64,000 nt of DNA from Fistulifera solaris (lineage: Eukaryota; Bacillariophyta; Bacillariophyceae; Naviculales; Stauroneidaceae): assembly GCA_030295235.1 (NCBI GenBank), contig AP026124.1, positions 1,612,001 to 1,676,000 of the forward strand, in the 5' to 3' direction. Position 1 is the first letter of the stretch; every line of letters begins with the position of its first letter. Below are positions 1 to 10,119 of the stretch, in pieces. Under the pieces are notes generated by a model. That model was not told the origin of the DNA, did no database searches, and saw only the letters and a list, made by a program, of their open reading frames with translations. Made by a program: the position numbers and the translations under genes.

Positions 1-143
1 AGTAACACCGAATGATAATAAAAGATCTGCTGGCTTCGTTGCGCATCCGCAGCAGCACCATGATTTCAACCTCCCAAATAACCGCGCCTTTTGTAAAGAA
101 GCAAAAGAGTATACTTTCAATTTACACTTTTTTTAAATTGACA

Positions 144-539
144 ATGGACTCCAATCCGTCTATTCCTGTACTAGAGAAACCCATCTCCATGATGGAAGTG
201 GGTCCGAACGGCAACAATTTGGCCTCGCAAGCAATGGCTCGTCATCCCGTCGAAGACTTGCAAAAGAATATTGGAATCGCAAAGTTCAATGATTTATCCT
301 TTGTTCGAAATGTATACGGTTCCGGGTTAGCCATGCGTTTGGCGACGGAGCAGAAATTTGCCGCACAAGAACGGAGCCGCAACCCATTTCGTTCACAAGG
401 ACTTTTGTATGGAGAAATTGTCACGGGGCATGATACCAAGTTTGAAATGGCAGATTTCCTTCCACGAGCGGAATTGCGAGCCGATTTGAAACAAGATGTC
501 AATTTGCATGTTGCTATGGAGCGTCAATTGGGATTGTAA
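144..539 (+). CDS. UMP1: Proteasome maturation factor UMP1 (POMP)
   Basis: This 131-residue protein matches the UMP1/POMP family, the chaperone that helps half-proteasomes dimerise into the 20S core and is then degraded as its first substrate. Visible family features are HPVEDLQKN near residue 35, LSFVRNVYG, an Arg/Gln-rich middle helix, a GxD turn (VTGHDTKFEMADFL) and the C-terminal end MERQLGL. Length fits the usual 130-145 residues. The frame is open upstream to position 12, but I chose the ATG at 144 because the family begins with a short polar N-terminus. The gene is intronless and converges with the aminotransferase at 841-2427. Confidence is good from the overall motif order. Confidence 0.85.
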   Translation: MDSNPSIPVLEKPISMMEVGPNGNNLASQAMARHPVEDLQKNIGIAKFNDLSFVRNVYGSGLAMRLATEQKFAAQERSRNPFRSQGLLYGEIVTGHDTKFEMADFLPRAELRADLKQDVNLHVAMERQLGL

Positions 540-840
540 TTACCGACTAGAGCGTTTCTTCGCTGTTTCTGAAAGAAATAATTAAAACGGCTTGCCAATG
601 CAGAGACTCTTTTGCTATTTCTTGCCTTTCCATTTCCACGAACATTTATCGCCGCCCTCTTTTGTGATCCTATGCACTAAATGGCTCGCTAGTGTTTTTT
701 CATTTTCGTAACAATTTCTAGATCAAACGGCGTCGCTCGTTGATGTGCTCTGTTTGGGCAAGGACATGATGCAGTTCTATGCATGCTTTAACTTGTTGCT
801 AGAGTTTATCGTGCGGACATAGTAAGCTTAGCGCGACAAG
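540..840. other. Intergenic, convergent 3' ends
   Basis: About 300 bases between the ends of two convergent genes. AT-rich, with nothing recognised beyond expected 3' UTR sequence. Confidence 0.6.
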
Positions 841-2427
841 TCATCTTGAATTTCTTTCTTGATCTGGTACAACCGATGCTATTTTTAACGATGAAAGAGC
901 TTCAGCAGCGGCTTCAATAGTTTCGTCCGTCTTGCAAAAAGCGATTCGTATAAATTCATCCGATTTACCGGCTTCGGAGCTTTCTAGTGAAAAGAAGGGA
1001 CTCGCTGGAATGCACAACAACCCTCTTTCTTCCGCTAACCACTGACAGAGCGCCCAGTCTTGTCTCGCAACTCCACCCGGTGCGGCATCGTTCTTCACTG
1101 AAATGCGGGATACGGGAATTTGATCGCGAATTTCTTTGCCGATCCGAGCAAAGATAAAGAAACCGCCACCGGGAGTTCGATCATAGTCCGGGACCGCAAA
1201 ACCGGCAGCCTTTAATGCCGTAGCTAGTTTGTCGCGTTTCTTGGTGTACTTGACGCGAAGATAATCGTAGTATGACTCATGGCCCAAATAGGGTTCATCG
1301 GCTCGAGGAAGAGCGCGCGCCAGCGCTTCCTGCACCACAGTGGACGCACAGAATTGCACGTAGGGTAACAGCTGGTGAATGGGCGCCATGAGCCTTTGCG
1401 GTCCGATGCACCAGCCAATCTGCCACCCCGTCGCCGAGAACGTCTTTCCCGCCGACGATATTGTGATCGTTCGATCCCACATTCCCGGTAACGAAGCAAA
1501 ATGAACATGGCCCCGACAAAACAGTGACTCTTCAGCAGCGCGTTCTTTCGGCGGTGAGTGAACAATGTACTTGTACACTTCATCGGAAAGAACGACACAG
1601 TCCGGATTGGCCAACTCGAGTGCTTCGGCGATGTATTCCATCTCGTCGCGGGTAAAGATTTTTCCGGTGGGGTTGTGAGGTGAATTCAAGATGATGGCTC
1701 TTGTTTTGGTGCTTATGTACTGCTTCAAAGTATGGGGTTCGAGCACCCACTCTCCACCCGAGATGACATTTTCATCTTCATTGTACGGCACAAATCGCAG
1801 CGGAACAAAAACTGGGTTACCTCCCGCCAACTTGATCTGATTCACATATAAATCAAAGAACGGCTCAAACACAATAACATCATCTCCCGGTTTGACCAAT
1901 GTCTGAAGACAGAGATACAGCGCTTGGCTAGCACCCACCGTGACCGAAATTTCCGTCATCGGATCAATGTCTCGACCCAGATGAGTTCGATAACGTCGAG
2001 CCAACTGCTGGACAAGATTCGGATGACCGGCCGTTCGTGTATACTGATGAGGATACGACGCCGAGTCCAACGCGGCCTCTACTAAACTGTCTACCGCAAA
2101 TTTGGGCGGCAGCCAGTCCGGAAAGCCTTGGCCCAAATTTACCACTTCATTTTGTTGTGATAGCCGAGAGAACTCGGTCCATACCGTTGGCTTTGCCGCT
2201 GTTCCTAATCGAAGAATAGCTTCTCCATGTCCTCCGCTTAGTAAATTCCCGGAGCTATCGAACGGGCTTTGTGGCGTTTGCGAGCCTTGATCAGAAACGC
2301 GTTCGCGGAGAACAGTTTGAGTTCTTTCTATTCGAATTTGAGTATTTGAAGGAAAGCCCCACGTTAATACAGAGAATATCGTTGCGATCGATAGAGCAGC
2401 TGATAGGATGTGGGAAACGAACTTCAT
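841..2427 (-). CDS. Kynurenine-type aminotransferase (PLP fold type I)
   Basis: A 528-residue class I/II aminotransferase, closest in motif content to kynurenine--oxoglutarate transaminase / glutamine transaminase K. Seen in order: VVNLGQGFPDW (substrate-side segment typical of KAT), YTRTAGHPNL, the cofactor segment SVTVGASQALYL, NSPHNPTGK, the Asp of LSDEVYKYI and the PLP lysine in SAGKTFSATGWQIGW (about residue 325). All key residues appear present. The first 25 residues form a hydrophobic signal-like segment ending in TWGFPS, a possible but imperfect plastid or ER presequence. It is a single exon. Expected chemistry is transamination of kynurenine or Gln/Met with a 2-oxo acid. The exact substrate cannot be read from sequence. 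Confidence 0.85.
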   Translation of the reverse strand: MKFVSHILSAALSIATIFSVLTWGFPSNTQIRIERTQTVLRERVSDQGSQTPQSPFDSSGNLLSGGHGEAILRLGTAAKPTVWTEFSRLSQQNEVVNLGQGFPDWLPPKFAVDSLVEAALDSASYPHQYTRTAGHPNLVQQLARRYRTHLGRDIDPMTEISVTVGASQALYLCLQTLVKPGDDVIVFEPFFDLYVNQIKLAGGNPVFVPLRFVPYNEDENVISGGEWVLEPHTLKQYISTKTRAIILNSPHNPTGKIFTRDEMEYIAEALELANPDCVVLSDEVYKYIVHSPPKERAAEESLFCRGHVHFASLPGMWDRTITISSAGKTFSATGWQIGWCIGPQRLMAPIHQLLPYVQFCASTVVQEALARALPRADEPYLGHESYYDYLRVKYTKKRDKLATALKAAGFAVPDYDRTPGGGFFIFARIGKEIRDQIPVSRISVKNDAAPGGVARQDWALCQWLAEERGLLCIPASPFFSLESSEAGKSDEFIRIAFCKTDETIEAAAEALSSLKIASVVPDQERNSR

Positions 2428-2850
2428 TTTTACAGTCTATGAGGGAGATGGTCAATTTTTGCCTCGTGTGTGTTGTAGGTAGAAGAACAGAGAATGGGTG
2501 TTGCTTTCTTTTTGATAAATACATACGCGATCCTGCACGGTTTTGAGCATACCGAAGCACTTAATGTTGCAGCTAGTCGATTGAGAAGCTTCTTGTGTTG
2601 TTCGCAAGAGAGAAAAGGAAGATTATCAGAAAGGATTTGACAGTTGATGATGATGAAAGAAGAAAGGAAACGAATAAGTGTCGTGTTTTTCTCGCGACTG
2701 AGTCGGACGAAAGACGAGAGTGAACACGTGGTCGACCGGACTTCAATCCCGATACTGAATCCCGGTCCCTATCCCTCGTAATGAACAACCTGGTTTCATT
2801 TCAAATACGATTTCAATAAATAAGATATATAACCAGTTATTTCGTGAGGT
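2428..2850. other. Intergenic
   Basis: Roughly 420 bases upstream of the aminotransferase and downstream of the protease gene. Short open frames here lack any recognisable protein and I see no structured element. Confidence 0.5.
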
Positions 2851-4258
2851 TTACTCCACAATGGGAAAGGATGCCAACTTGAGAATAGAGCAAATTCCAT
2901 ATTGGTTTGTCGTCTTTCTTCCAATCTTGACAAATCCTTCGGATCCCCAAGAAGGCCCCCAAGAGTTCTTGACGAGGAAATAGGGTTCCTGTGTAAAACA
3001 AGTAGCAGCATTATTTTTTTGTTTATAACGCAGCATAACAATCGCCTTACAACGTACCTGAGTTTCAACATCGGTACCGTAGCCGACGGCAAGGACACCG
3101 TGATCGATCGCACCGCTGCTTCCGCAACTATTGTCCGTGATCACTCCTTCCTTGTAAAACTGGAAAACAAACTGACTCGCCTGGATAGCAATCGACACTG
3201 GCTGCAAACTCACTACAACAAAAATGAGTGAATATAATAATCGTCGAGGAACTCTTTCAATTGCAAATACTTACAGGCAGAAACCAAAGCCATCTCACTG
3301 CCCTGCGGCACATCAATGAAGGTTTTGACTATAGTTCCTGGTACTTCCGTGCAGTTGGTGAAGCAAGTCGAATGCTGCTCGGCAGCATACGGATAATCCT
3401 CCTCCGAACAGAGACCGCCGCTCTTCTGGTCAAACTTGAACGCATTGTCCATCAATCCTCCGCTGCAACCAAGGTCCTCGTGATCACAATCCAAAAGATT
3501 CTGCTCCGAAAGTGCCACCAACTCACCTGTTTGGACAAACTTGGCTCCTTCTAGAGCACCCGTCGTCGAAAACGCCCAACAAGATCCACAAGCTCCTTGA
3601 TTCTTGACGGGCGTCACAGCACCGAGTTCCACCCAGTTGACATAATCCGGCAATTGCAAAGGATCCATCTCCAACAAGGCACGACGCTGCTCGGCGACAA
3701 GCGAATCTTCCTCCCTCGATCTGGGGAAGACTGGGGTGGATTTGTGCATGCGGGCCGAGTTTGAAATACTCCTGAAATTCGTTCAACGTCATGTCCGAGT
3801 ATTCGTTATGCCCCAAAGTAAAGGTCGGGGCGGGCTTTTGGTTGTTGTGCTCATCGATGCGTTCTGTTATGTAAAACTAGTTGAGAAGGTGACATTAACG
3901 CATGAAAGCAATTCGAAACATATGACATGGATACGACTGGTTCATGCAACTTCGATGCTGCAGACGAAGATCGTTTCAATCGTACGACAGAAAATTCGAC
4001 GATTTGACCGAAAAACACAAGCCAACGTCTCTCTGTTGAACAATCTTGTACTCCAATTCGTACTCAATGTCATCACTTACGATCGTTCGCTAGCCAGATG
4101 TGCAAACGCGCCATCTTTTGCAGATCTGACGCGTATTGTTTCGCGTGCGCTTCAACCCATTTTTCGAATTTGTTAAGACCCTCCAACGAAACCGGTTTCA
4201 CTTCCGATGCCTTGCAAACGGCGGAAATGAGCAACAAAATAGCCGACGTGTATCTCAT
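2851..4258 (-). CDS. Papain-family cysteine protease (cathepsin L-like), 4 exons
   Basis: Secreted or vacuolar C1A protease. Exons on the minus strand: 4258-4081, 3863-3275, 3212-3058 and 2988-2851, all with GT-AG introns of 217, 62 and 69 bp. The N-terminus is a signal peptide ([17 protein letters not shown]) followed by an I29 inhibitor prodomain ([24 protein letters not shown]). The mature domain has the oxyanion Gln and catalytic Cys ([11 protein letters not shown]), the His ([10 protein letters not shown]) and the Asn ([10 protein letters not shown]). The summed exons are one base too long. The frame changes between prodomain and mature domain near 3723-3750. Dropping one base from a C run restores it (352 residues). 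Alternatively a 49-bp GT-AG intron at about 3715-3763 would also restore it, but would cost the end of the prodomain. Confidence 0.85.
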
Positions 4259-4379
4259 GTTTGTTCTTTGTTTAGTTATATAACACGATGGCTACTATTA
4301 TCGATTGAAATATGAAGCCGCAGCGGAAGGAATTGTGTGTCTAAAAAGAATTTCAAGGTGCGTTCGCTGCGAAAAGACG

Positions 4380-4398
4380 ATGACTGGATTCCAGTCAT
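4380..4398. repeat. Perfect palindrome of the GACTG..CAGTC type
   Basis: Arms ATGACTGG and CCAGTCAT flank a 3-base loop. It belongs to a motif scattered through intergenic DNA in this window (see also 4600-4614, 36417, 36635, 39427, 39646, 51967). The function is unknown. Confidence 0.6.
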
Positions 4399-4952
4399 GA
4401 ACAGATATTTTCCGAGCCACATTGCTTCTTAACCTTTATCCATCCTGTAAGTTTGTCGAGACTATTTTATTTTTATTACACTCCAATGAATTGAGGCATT
4501 TATTTTCATTGGAAGTTACGATGCGTAATGTCAACAAAATTTGTGCCTAGTTGTCTTCCGTAAGTACTCTAGATTAGAGTGTACACGACTTTTCTCCGCG
4601 ACTGCTTTTCAGTCATGAGTCGTCATGTTCGTTTTTCAAGCCAGCCTGCTACCTAACACCTAACCTTCCTCATGGTTCTAAAAAAACAACTAAGTTTGAG
4701 ATCCCATTCGTCTTGTGACTTGTGAGCGGTGTGCCATTCGGATCAAATGAGTTTCTGAGTACCATAAAATTATATAGGACACGTTAACTATATACTTTGT
4801 ACTTTAGTGTTTTCTACGACACAAATTGTATACCGTGTCAAAATCGACCGATTTTTTCCTCCTGTGCACCACGATGGACCGATGAACATAAAAATATCTT
4901 GACAAAAATATCCACATCAACCACTTATACTTAGATTCTGACGATTAAAAAA

Positions 4953-4987
4953 ATTAGGAATAATTTATGCTGATATTTATTCCTAAT
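4953..4987. repeat. AT-rich inverted repeat
   Basis: ATTAGGAATAA at 4953-4963 is the exact reverse complement of 4977-4987, with 13 bases between. It lies just upstream of the Harbinger-like remnant and could be part of a decayed element end or a simple hairpin. Confidence 0.5.
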
Positions 4988-5277
4988 TCCTAATTTCCTC
5001 AAGTCAGAATGCAAATTTGACGTTCATTTGCATTTTTCTTCGGCTTCCAGTTCTCTTAGAGCAGTCACTACATCCGGAAATGGCAACAACTGAATCTGTC
5101 TGCCAGTTGCCAATTTTTGTACTCATAACCAGTCTTGCTACCAATGTAGTAGTGAATGCCGTGTGGCAGATAATTCCGATTCAGTCTTGTTCGATCGAGT
5201 CCCCTCGACATTTTCGTTTTTGCGTAATTTCTCGTTCAACTCAAATCACATTCCTGTTCATCATTTCATCCTTTATC

Positions 5278-5946
5278 ATGGAGGCTTCAGCTGCCGAAGC
5301 TGAAATACTGCAGCGCATCACTCGCAGCAAGCAGCGGCAAAGGCTGCTGCTGCTGCGCACTATTTTCTGGAAGCATCGTCAAAAATTTTATCCGATGAAA
5401 TGGAGGACACTTTGCCCGAAACCGACCCTGTCGCCCGCAAGCATCGTCACAAGAAACACCCAAGGCCCAAGCGCCAACTCTTACAATCACGCTGCTGCTT
5501 TGCAGCGCATCCTTACTGATTACTTTGGTCCCCAGCCAAGGTTCAACGACAAACAGTTTTATAACATGTTCCGCATTTCTCCCGGCCCGATTCCAACGCA
5601 TAATGGAAGACTTTATGAATTCTGGAGTCGTTTAGGTGAAAGGCATAAAGGAACCGACAAACGATTTAGAAAAACGATACACCTCTTGACAGGAAGGCGG
5701 TAAAGACATTGAGCGAAGCGTTCGGTGTTCTTCAGCGCAGCTTTCAATTCATTAAAAAACCAATTGAGCTTCATAACCTGGATGCAATTGGTGCAAGATG
5801 CGCAATTGAATGCAGCAGAAGATCCCGTCGTAGGTTTGGAATCTGAAGCTTCTCTACCAGCAATTAGTGGGAGATGGCATGAGTTGGTAAATCTTGAAGA
5901 GCATATGCGCCTATACAGAGCAATTATGTCAAAGTTCAAAAAGTAG
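5278..5946 (+). pseudogene. Degenerate PIF/Harbinger-like transposase
   Basis: A broken transposase. The N-terminal part (ATG 5278 to stop at 5703) contains ILTDYFGPQPRFNDKQFYNM followed by FRIS, the signature at the start of Harbinger/plant transposon protein domains. After a stop, another frame from about 5700 reads VKTLSEAFGVLQRSFQFIKK, matching the AFGVLQ..F block at the end of the DDE nuclease. A third frame to 5946 gives the usual tail (LEEHMRLYRAIMSKF). The catalytic core between these blocks is missing, so this is an internally deleted and frame-broken copy that cannot encode an active enzyme. No clean terminal inverted repeats or target duplication were found. Confidence 0.6.
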
Positions 5947-6105
5947 ATGATAACATGAAATATTAATAATTAAAACCTACTAAATTTATCCTAAAATCTA
6001 AGTGTACGACCTAATGCTGGAGCCTCTTCACTCATTACTCTTGTCGGTGTCGTTGTTGTCGTTTTTGTTGTTGTTGTCGTTGGTGCGTCCTACGACTTGA
6101 GAAGA

Positions 6106-6551
6106 TCAAGTCGGATTCATCGCGAGTAATGGATTTTCGCAGGAGCGGCGAATCTCAATGTTCTGTGGGACTGCAAGTGAAGGATCATTCTCTTTTCCGT
6201 CACCGCCGTGGTCTTTCTCGGTCGCATTAGGAGAATTCTCGTTGTCGGACGACACCAAGGGAACAGACATGTCGGTACCAGGAACTCCATTTGCAAGAGC
6301 GACAGCCTTCTTAAGAAAAGCCTGAGCCTGGCTTTTTCTCACCGCGTTGCTCGAAAACAGCAGCCAGGTTGGTAAATGTCTCGCTCTGAAATGCAAAGGC
6401 AAGAATATCGACCAGAATCAGCAAGACTCTCAAGAACTTTGAGCTTCTTTGCTGCCATTGCCTCGGCTTTCATGCTTTCCTCCTTTTCTCGCTTAGCAAC
6501 CTTTGATCCCATAGGGCTGAAGAGTTTTAACCGACGAATAAGCCCTTCCAT
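6106..6551 (-). pseudogene. Fragment like the Harbinger-associated second ORF
   Basis: On the minus strand, FSPMGSKVAKREKEESMKAE (near 6515-6455) resembles the charged RPxGxKxAK helix at the C-terminus of the Myb/SANT-like partner protein carried by PIF/Harbinger elements and of NAM-associated domains. The frame is broken soon after. Its position facing the transposase remnant at 5278-5946 fits the two-gene layout of such elements. The match is short, so this is tentative. Confidence 0.35.
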
Positions 6552-8325
6552 TTACCAACGAATGATCAATATCACTCTGTACTTTGGGCGGCGAACTGAG
6601 GCAACTGTTCGAGAATATCCAAACAATTCGAGAAGGCAACAGAAGTCACGAGAAATAAGAATAGTAAAACATCACAAACGAGAAAAGTATTTCAAACAGA
6701 TGTGTTTAGGAAACTCGGAAGGAGGGAAGCACAATGTTTACGAGGTGAAATTCTTTCAACGGAGAGTTTTGATAGTTTTGATTTTCAAACGTTGGAGGGA
6801 AACTGAATCAGTACAAAAACGACGTAGAAATTGCGTAGAGCAAGTGAGTCGGGCGTTTGTTTCCTAAATCCGAAAGCGGGCAACAACTCTATTTTTTTGG
6901 GAGGTGGGCGCGAGTCTTGCTGCCAATTTCCAAAAAAGCAAAAAGTTCTTACCACCCCTATCTGCCAAATCCGAATATAGTGACGGCATTTTGAGTACCG
7001 GTGGGGTAAGTACTTCATTCACGAGTTCTTCTTTCTACTTATAGTGAATGCTCTTAGGTGTGATGAAAAAATGAATCCTATTTTTTGGGGGGTAAAAAAT
7101 GACAAAAACCTGACGTGGGATATTTTCATCCGGTACCCATTTTTTGTGCTCCGGTTAGGAACGGCCTCAGAAGCTCCGTTTCCTGAATCACTGTACCACA
7201 GTTAGTAGTAGAGTGACAAACCTGCACCGGATTCCCAGTGCGGTGGATTGCGCTGTGGCGCGCCATCTCTCGGATTTCGCAAAAGCATGCTTACCGATCG
7301 AACCAACGAGAGGCTCAGACGAGATCTGATGAAGCCACAAATTTCAGACCGTTTTCTGGGAGATTTTAACTGTAGAGATTAACAATTAATCTTCTGTTGC
7401 TTTATAGAACAGGTATTAGATATAGGTATTTGTCTGCTTTGGTCGCCTATTTTTCATGTGTGTTCGTTTCATCTATTTTAATGTATGGTTAATAGTACGA
7501 TATAGATCTAGACCAAGGACCTATAACAGAAAATGTGGGCGAGTGTAGTTTTCACGAATGCGTGCGATTGTTTTTTCACGTGTCCAGAAAATGTGGGCGT
7601 GTGATGTTTTACGTCTCGAAAAAATTGAAAAAGTGGTTCTATTTAGTGCCAAAAAGAACCATTTCTTCTATCAAAATTTAAGTGGTTGTAGGCCAGATTT
7701 AATTGAAAGTTTATGCGTCTGTTTGACGAGATAAGTATGTTTATCATGAGAGGTTTACTTCGAGAGGTATTATTTAATGTGGAGAAAATGATGTCAAGCA
7801 AGCTTTCCCGTTGAGGTGGTCGATAAATCTTGTTTAATAAGGTGAAACTTCTTTCTGCTTCCAAACCTAGTGATCATAAGCGTCGAATTTAGCCTTAGAA
7901 TATGCAACATTGCCTCCACGTGGAACGTTTAGGACAATTGCCTTGTCAGATTATGAGCACCCGTTCAGACCCGTCCACCACGATGGACCCGGATCCATCC
8001 ACCCGTCCATCTGCTCAGGACGGGTGGACGGGTCGGACGGGTAAAACCCGTTCGGAACCCAGGTGTGGGTCGTGGCTCGTGGGTCGTGGATTTGCAAGAA
8101 CAGGAAACACTGATCTCTTCTTTGATCCATGATACGCGTCTCGTAGTCTCATACCTCAAGCGGTCGATTATCTCTTCATCCGAGTATCAAAGTGTTTTGC
8201 CTTGAAGGAAGAAACACAAAAACTGAACCTTTTCCTGTCAACTGTATCAATCCAACACCATCAAGAAACAAGTGTTCATTTCTTCTCTAGTGGCAAAGCA
8301 CGACGATACAATAGATCATTTCAGA
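6552..8325. other. Gene-poor, repeat-like region
   Basis: No convincing gene in about 1.8 kb. It holds a twice-occurring GAAAATGTGGGCG segment (about 7531 and 7588), a GC-rich minisatellite-like patch at 7969-8042, and at 7864-7643 on the minus strand a short frame with EAERSFTLLNKI, vaguely like the hAT transposase dimerisation helix. It is probably old transposon debris next to the Harbinger remnant. Confidence 0.4.
7969..8042. repeat. GC-rich inverted and tandem GGACGGGT repeat
   Basis: ACCCGTCCACC (7969-7979) is the exact reverse complement of 8023-8033, and the right arm is a run of GGACGGGT-type units. The patch could form a hairpin and differs sharply in composition from its AT-rich surroundings. 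Confidence 0.6.
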
Positions 8326-10119
8326 ATGGCACCGTATTTGAAATTTTTAATGTTGGTGGCCGTGTCTTATGCCCACTATGGTCAAGCGCAACTTTGCGAT
8401 TATGACCAAGACAGAGCCAACCGAAGCTGGCAAAGTTCCTGCTCCCTGAGGGACTATTGCGATGGAATACAAGACAAGTACGGGTCTCAAGTGATCAGTT
8501 GTAGCGGAAACTTGTATTCCACCCATTACGTGACGGAGTTCTTCAAGGACATGTTTTATGAAGATTATCCTACGGCCGGTTTTGATTGGACACACTATCA
8601 CACCTACGATGGCTATAAGTATGTTACGAACAGCTTCCGGTATGATCTTACAAGTGGATCGAGACTGTTCTTGTATCTAGATGAATTGTTCGACGATGAT
8701 GGAGATATTCCTTCTTCGTGCGAAGTATCTATATCAGGAAATATCTGTCGCAAATGCAGTATTTGTGTGGTAAATGTGGGGATCTATTCTTACAGTTATA
8801 CAGCGGATTGTTCCAATGTCGCAGATGGACTTTATCTTGATTGTACAGAAACAGTTGGCCAGCTCCTGAATACCTTGAGATTGAGCTACTCTATCAAACC
8901 AAACTCAGACACAACAAAAAAACGTAATGGAGCCGGAATAGCCGCCGGAGTTCTTGGTGGGATATTTGTCTTCTGTGGCTTGCTTTATTGTTATCGGAAA
9001 CCAAAAACACCAGAGCAACCTCCAGTGGCTGGTGTCGTCAAAACTTCAATCGGCTGGTGGGAAGGATGGCAAAGAGATGGCCATAAACAGCACACAATTC
9101 TCTACGTTCTCTTGATCTGCACCACATTAACTTGGACCATTCTATCTTCCACTTTCTCCTGTAATGCAGAAGAAGATGACAATAGTGATTCATATTCTTA
9201 TTCCCGTGAAGACAACAAAGTCAGCTGCGATGTTGTTGTTGCGATATGTTTTCCGTGCTGGATTATATTTTACCTCATGTTCCTCTGTGAGTATTTCCAA
9301 AGTTCCTCACGTCGCTACCTACAAAACATCAACACGGCACAAACAACGTTTGAATATCTCGAAGCGCTCCACCTTGCTGCCCCGACCATTGCACTTCACA
9401 TCGAGTGTTATCACAATCAAACAAGTACCTACACAACAACGGACTCAAGAGGCAATTCAACGATCCATACACAAACTTATCCTGTGGTGACGTATTCAGA
9501 AACTGAAGTTGTTCCTATTGTGGAATGGGGCAACGGATCCTCTCCTCCAACCTCGACTGAGATCCGAGAGTATCAACTTACTAAGGTCAAAGTCTCGAAG
9601 ACATTTGATGCCGATGATGGATATTTCCGCCAAAGAAATGCCTTTATCAATCGGAATCGCTATCGCGATGTTCATTATAGGTTTGATGTCATCTATATGA
9701 TCCCGGGATTCACGGATCGTGTCCTGTGTTACGTGGATCTAGCTCACAAACCGGTTATGCTGAACTCACTTTGTCTCATGATGTCCCACTTGTTCATCCT
9801 ACCCTCTCTACCATATCGGATTTGGATGAGCGCTATTACTGGTAAGATTGAAGCAAATGTTCACAAATGGATCAGAACACAAGAAAGCACTAGCGTCCTC
9901 AGGACGGCTCTACAGGAAATCAGCTCAGAAGGGGTGGATGGTAATCTTCACAACGGCGACGATAACGACAACAGCAGCAGGGAGAATGACAATCCCCTAC
10001 CTTCCGAGCCGGAGGCGGTTCTGAAGGAGGACAAGTTGGATAAAGAAGTAACGGATGAGACCAAAAGTTCGCTTTCTCAATCCTGCGAGGGTGGCACAGA
10101 AGACAATGGAACTGCCTAA
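8326..10119 (+). CDS. TMEM151-like multi-pass membrane protein
   Basis: A 597-residue intronless membrane protein. A signal peptide (MAPYLKFLMLVAVSYA..) leads into a Cys-rich, Tyr/Asp-rich luminal region. Hydrophobic segments follow at AAGVLGGIFVFCGLLYC, ILYVLLICTTLTWTILSS and VVVAICFPCWIIFYLMFLC, with a late one at LNSLCLMMSHLFILPSLPY. Between the third and fourth lies the segment most like TMEM151: IALHIECYHNQT, a polar stretch with TYPVVTY, then FINRNRYRDVHYRFDV. TMEM151 proteins have no assigned biochemical function. The C-terminal 80 residues are acidic and low-complexity. The frame is open upstream to 8272. I used the ATG at 8326 because it begins the signal peptide directly. Confidence 0.6.
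   Translation: MAPYLKFLMLVAVSYAHYGQAQLCDYDQDRANRSWQSSCSLRDYCDGIQDKYGSQVISCSGNLYSTHYVTEFFKDMFYEDYPTAGFDWTHYHTYDGYKYVTNSFRYDLTSGSRLFLYLDELFDDDGDIPSSCEVSISGNICRKCSICVVNVGIYSYSYTADCSNVADGLYLDCTETVGQLLNTLRLSYSIKPNSDTTKKRNGAGIAAGVLGGIFVFCGLLYCYRKPKTPEQPPVAGVVKTSIGWWEGWQRDGHKQHTILYVLLICTTLTWTILSSTFSCNAEEDDNSDSYSYSREDNKVSCDVVVAICFPCWIIFYLMFLCEYFQSSSRRYLQNINTAQTTFEYLEALHLAAPTIALHIECYHNQTSTYTTTDSRGNSTIHTQTYPVVTYSETEVVPIVEWGNGSSPPTSTEIREYQLTKVKVSKTFDADDGYFRQRNAFINRNRYRDVHYRFDVIYMIPGFTDRVLCYVDLAHKPVMLNSLCLMMSHLFILPSLPYRIWMSAITGKIEANVHKWIRTQESTSVLRTALQEISSEGVDGNLHNGDDNDNSSRENDNPLPSEPEAVLKEDKLDKEVTDETKSSLSQSCEGGTEDNGTA

Larger units (their letters stand above)
4259..5016. other. Intergenic with short hairpins
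   Basis: AT-rich spacer between the protease and transposon remnants. It contains a perfect 8-bp-arm palindrome at 4380-4398, a related GACTG/CAGTC inverted repeat at 4600-4614, and an 11-bp inverted repeat at 4953-4963/4977-4987. No gene is visible. Confidence 0.5.

Noticed and set aside
5017-5277. Extension of the transposase relic upstream of ATG 5278
   Set aside because: Begins with TTG, and the extra residues do not resemble transposase sequence.
7643-7864. Minus-strand frame with EAERSFTLLNKI, recalling the hAT transposase C-terminal helix
   Set aside because: Only about 12 residues look right and the rest does not follow the family; too short to call a hAT element. Mentioned only as possible debris.
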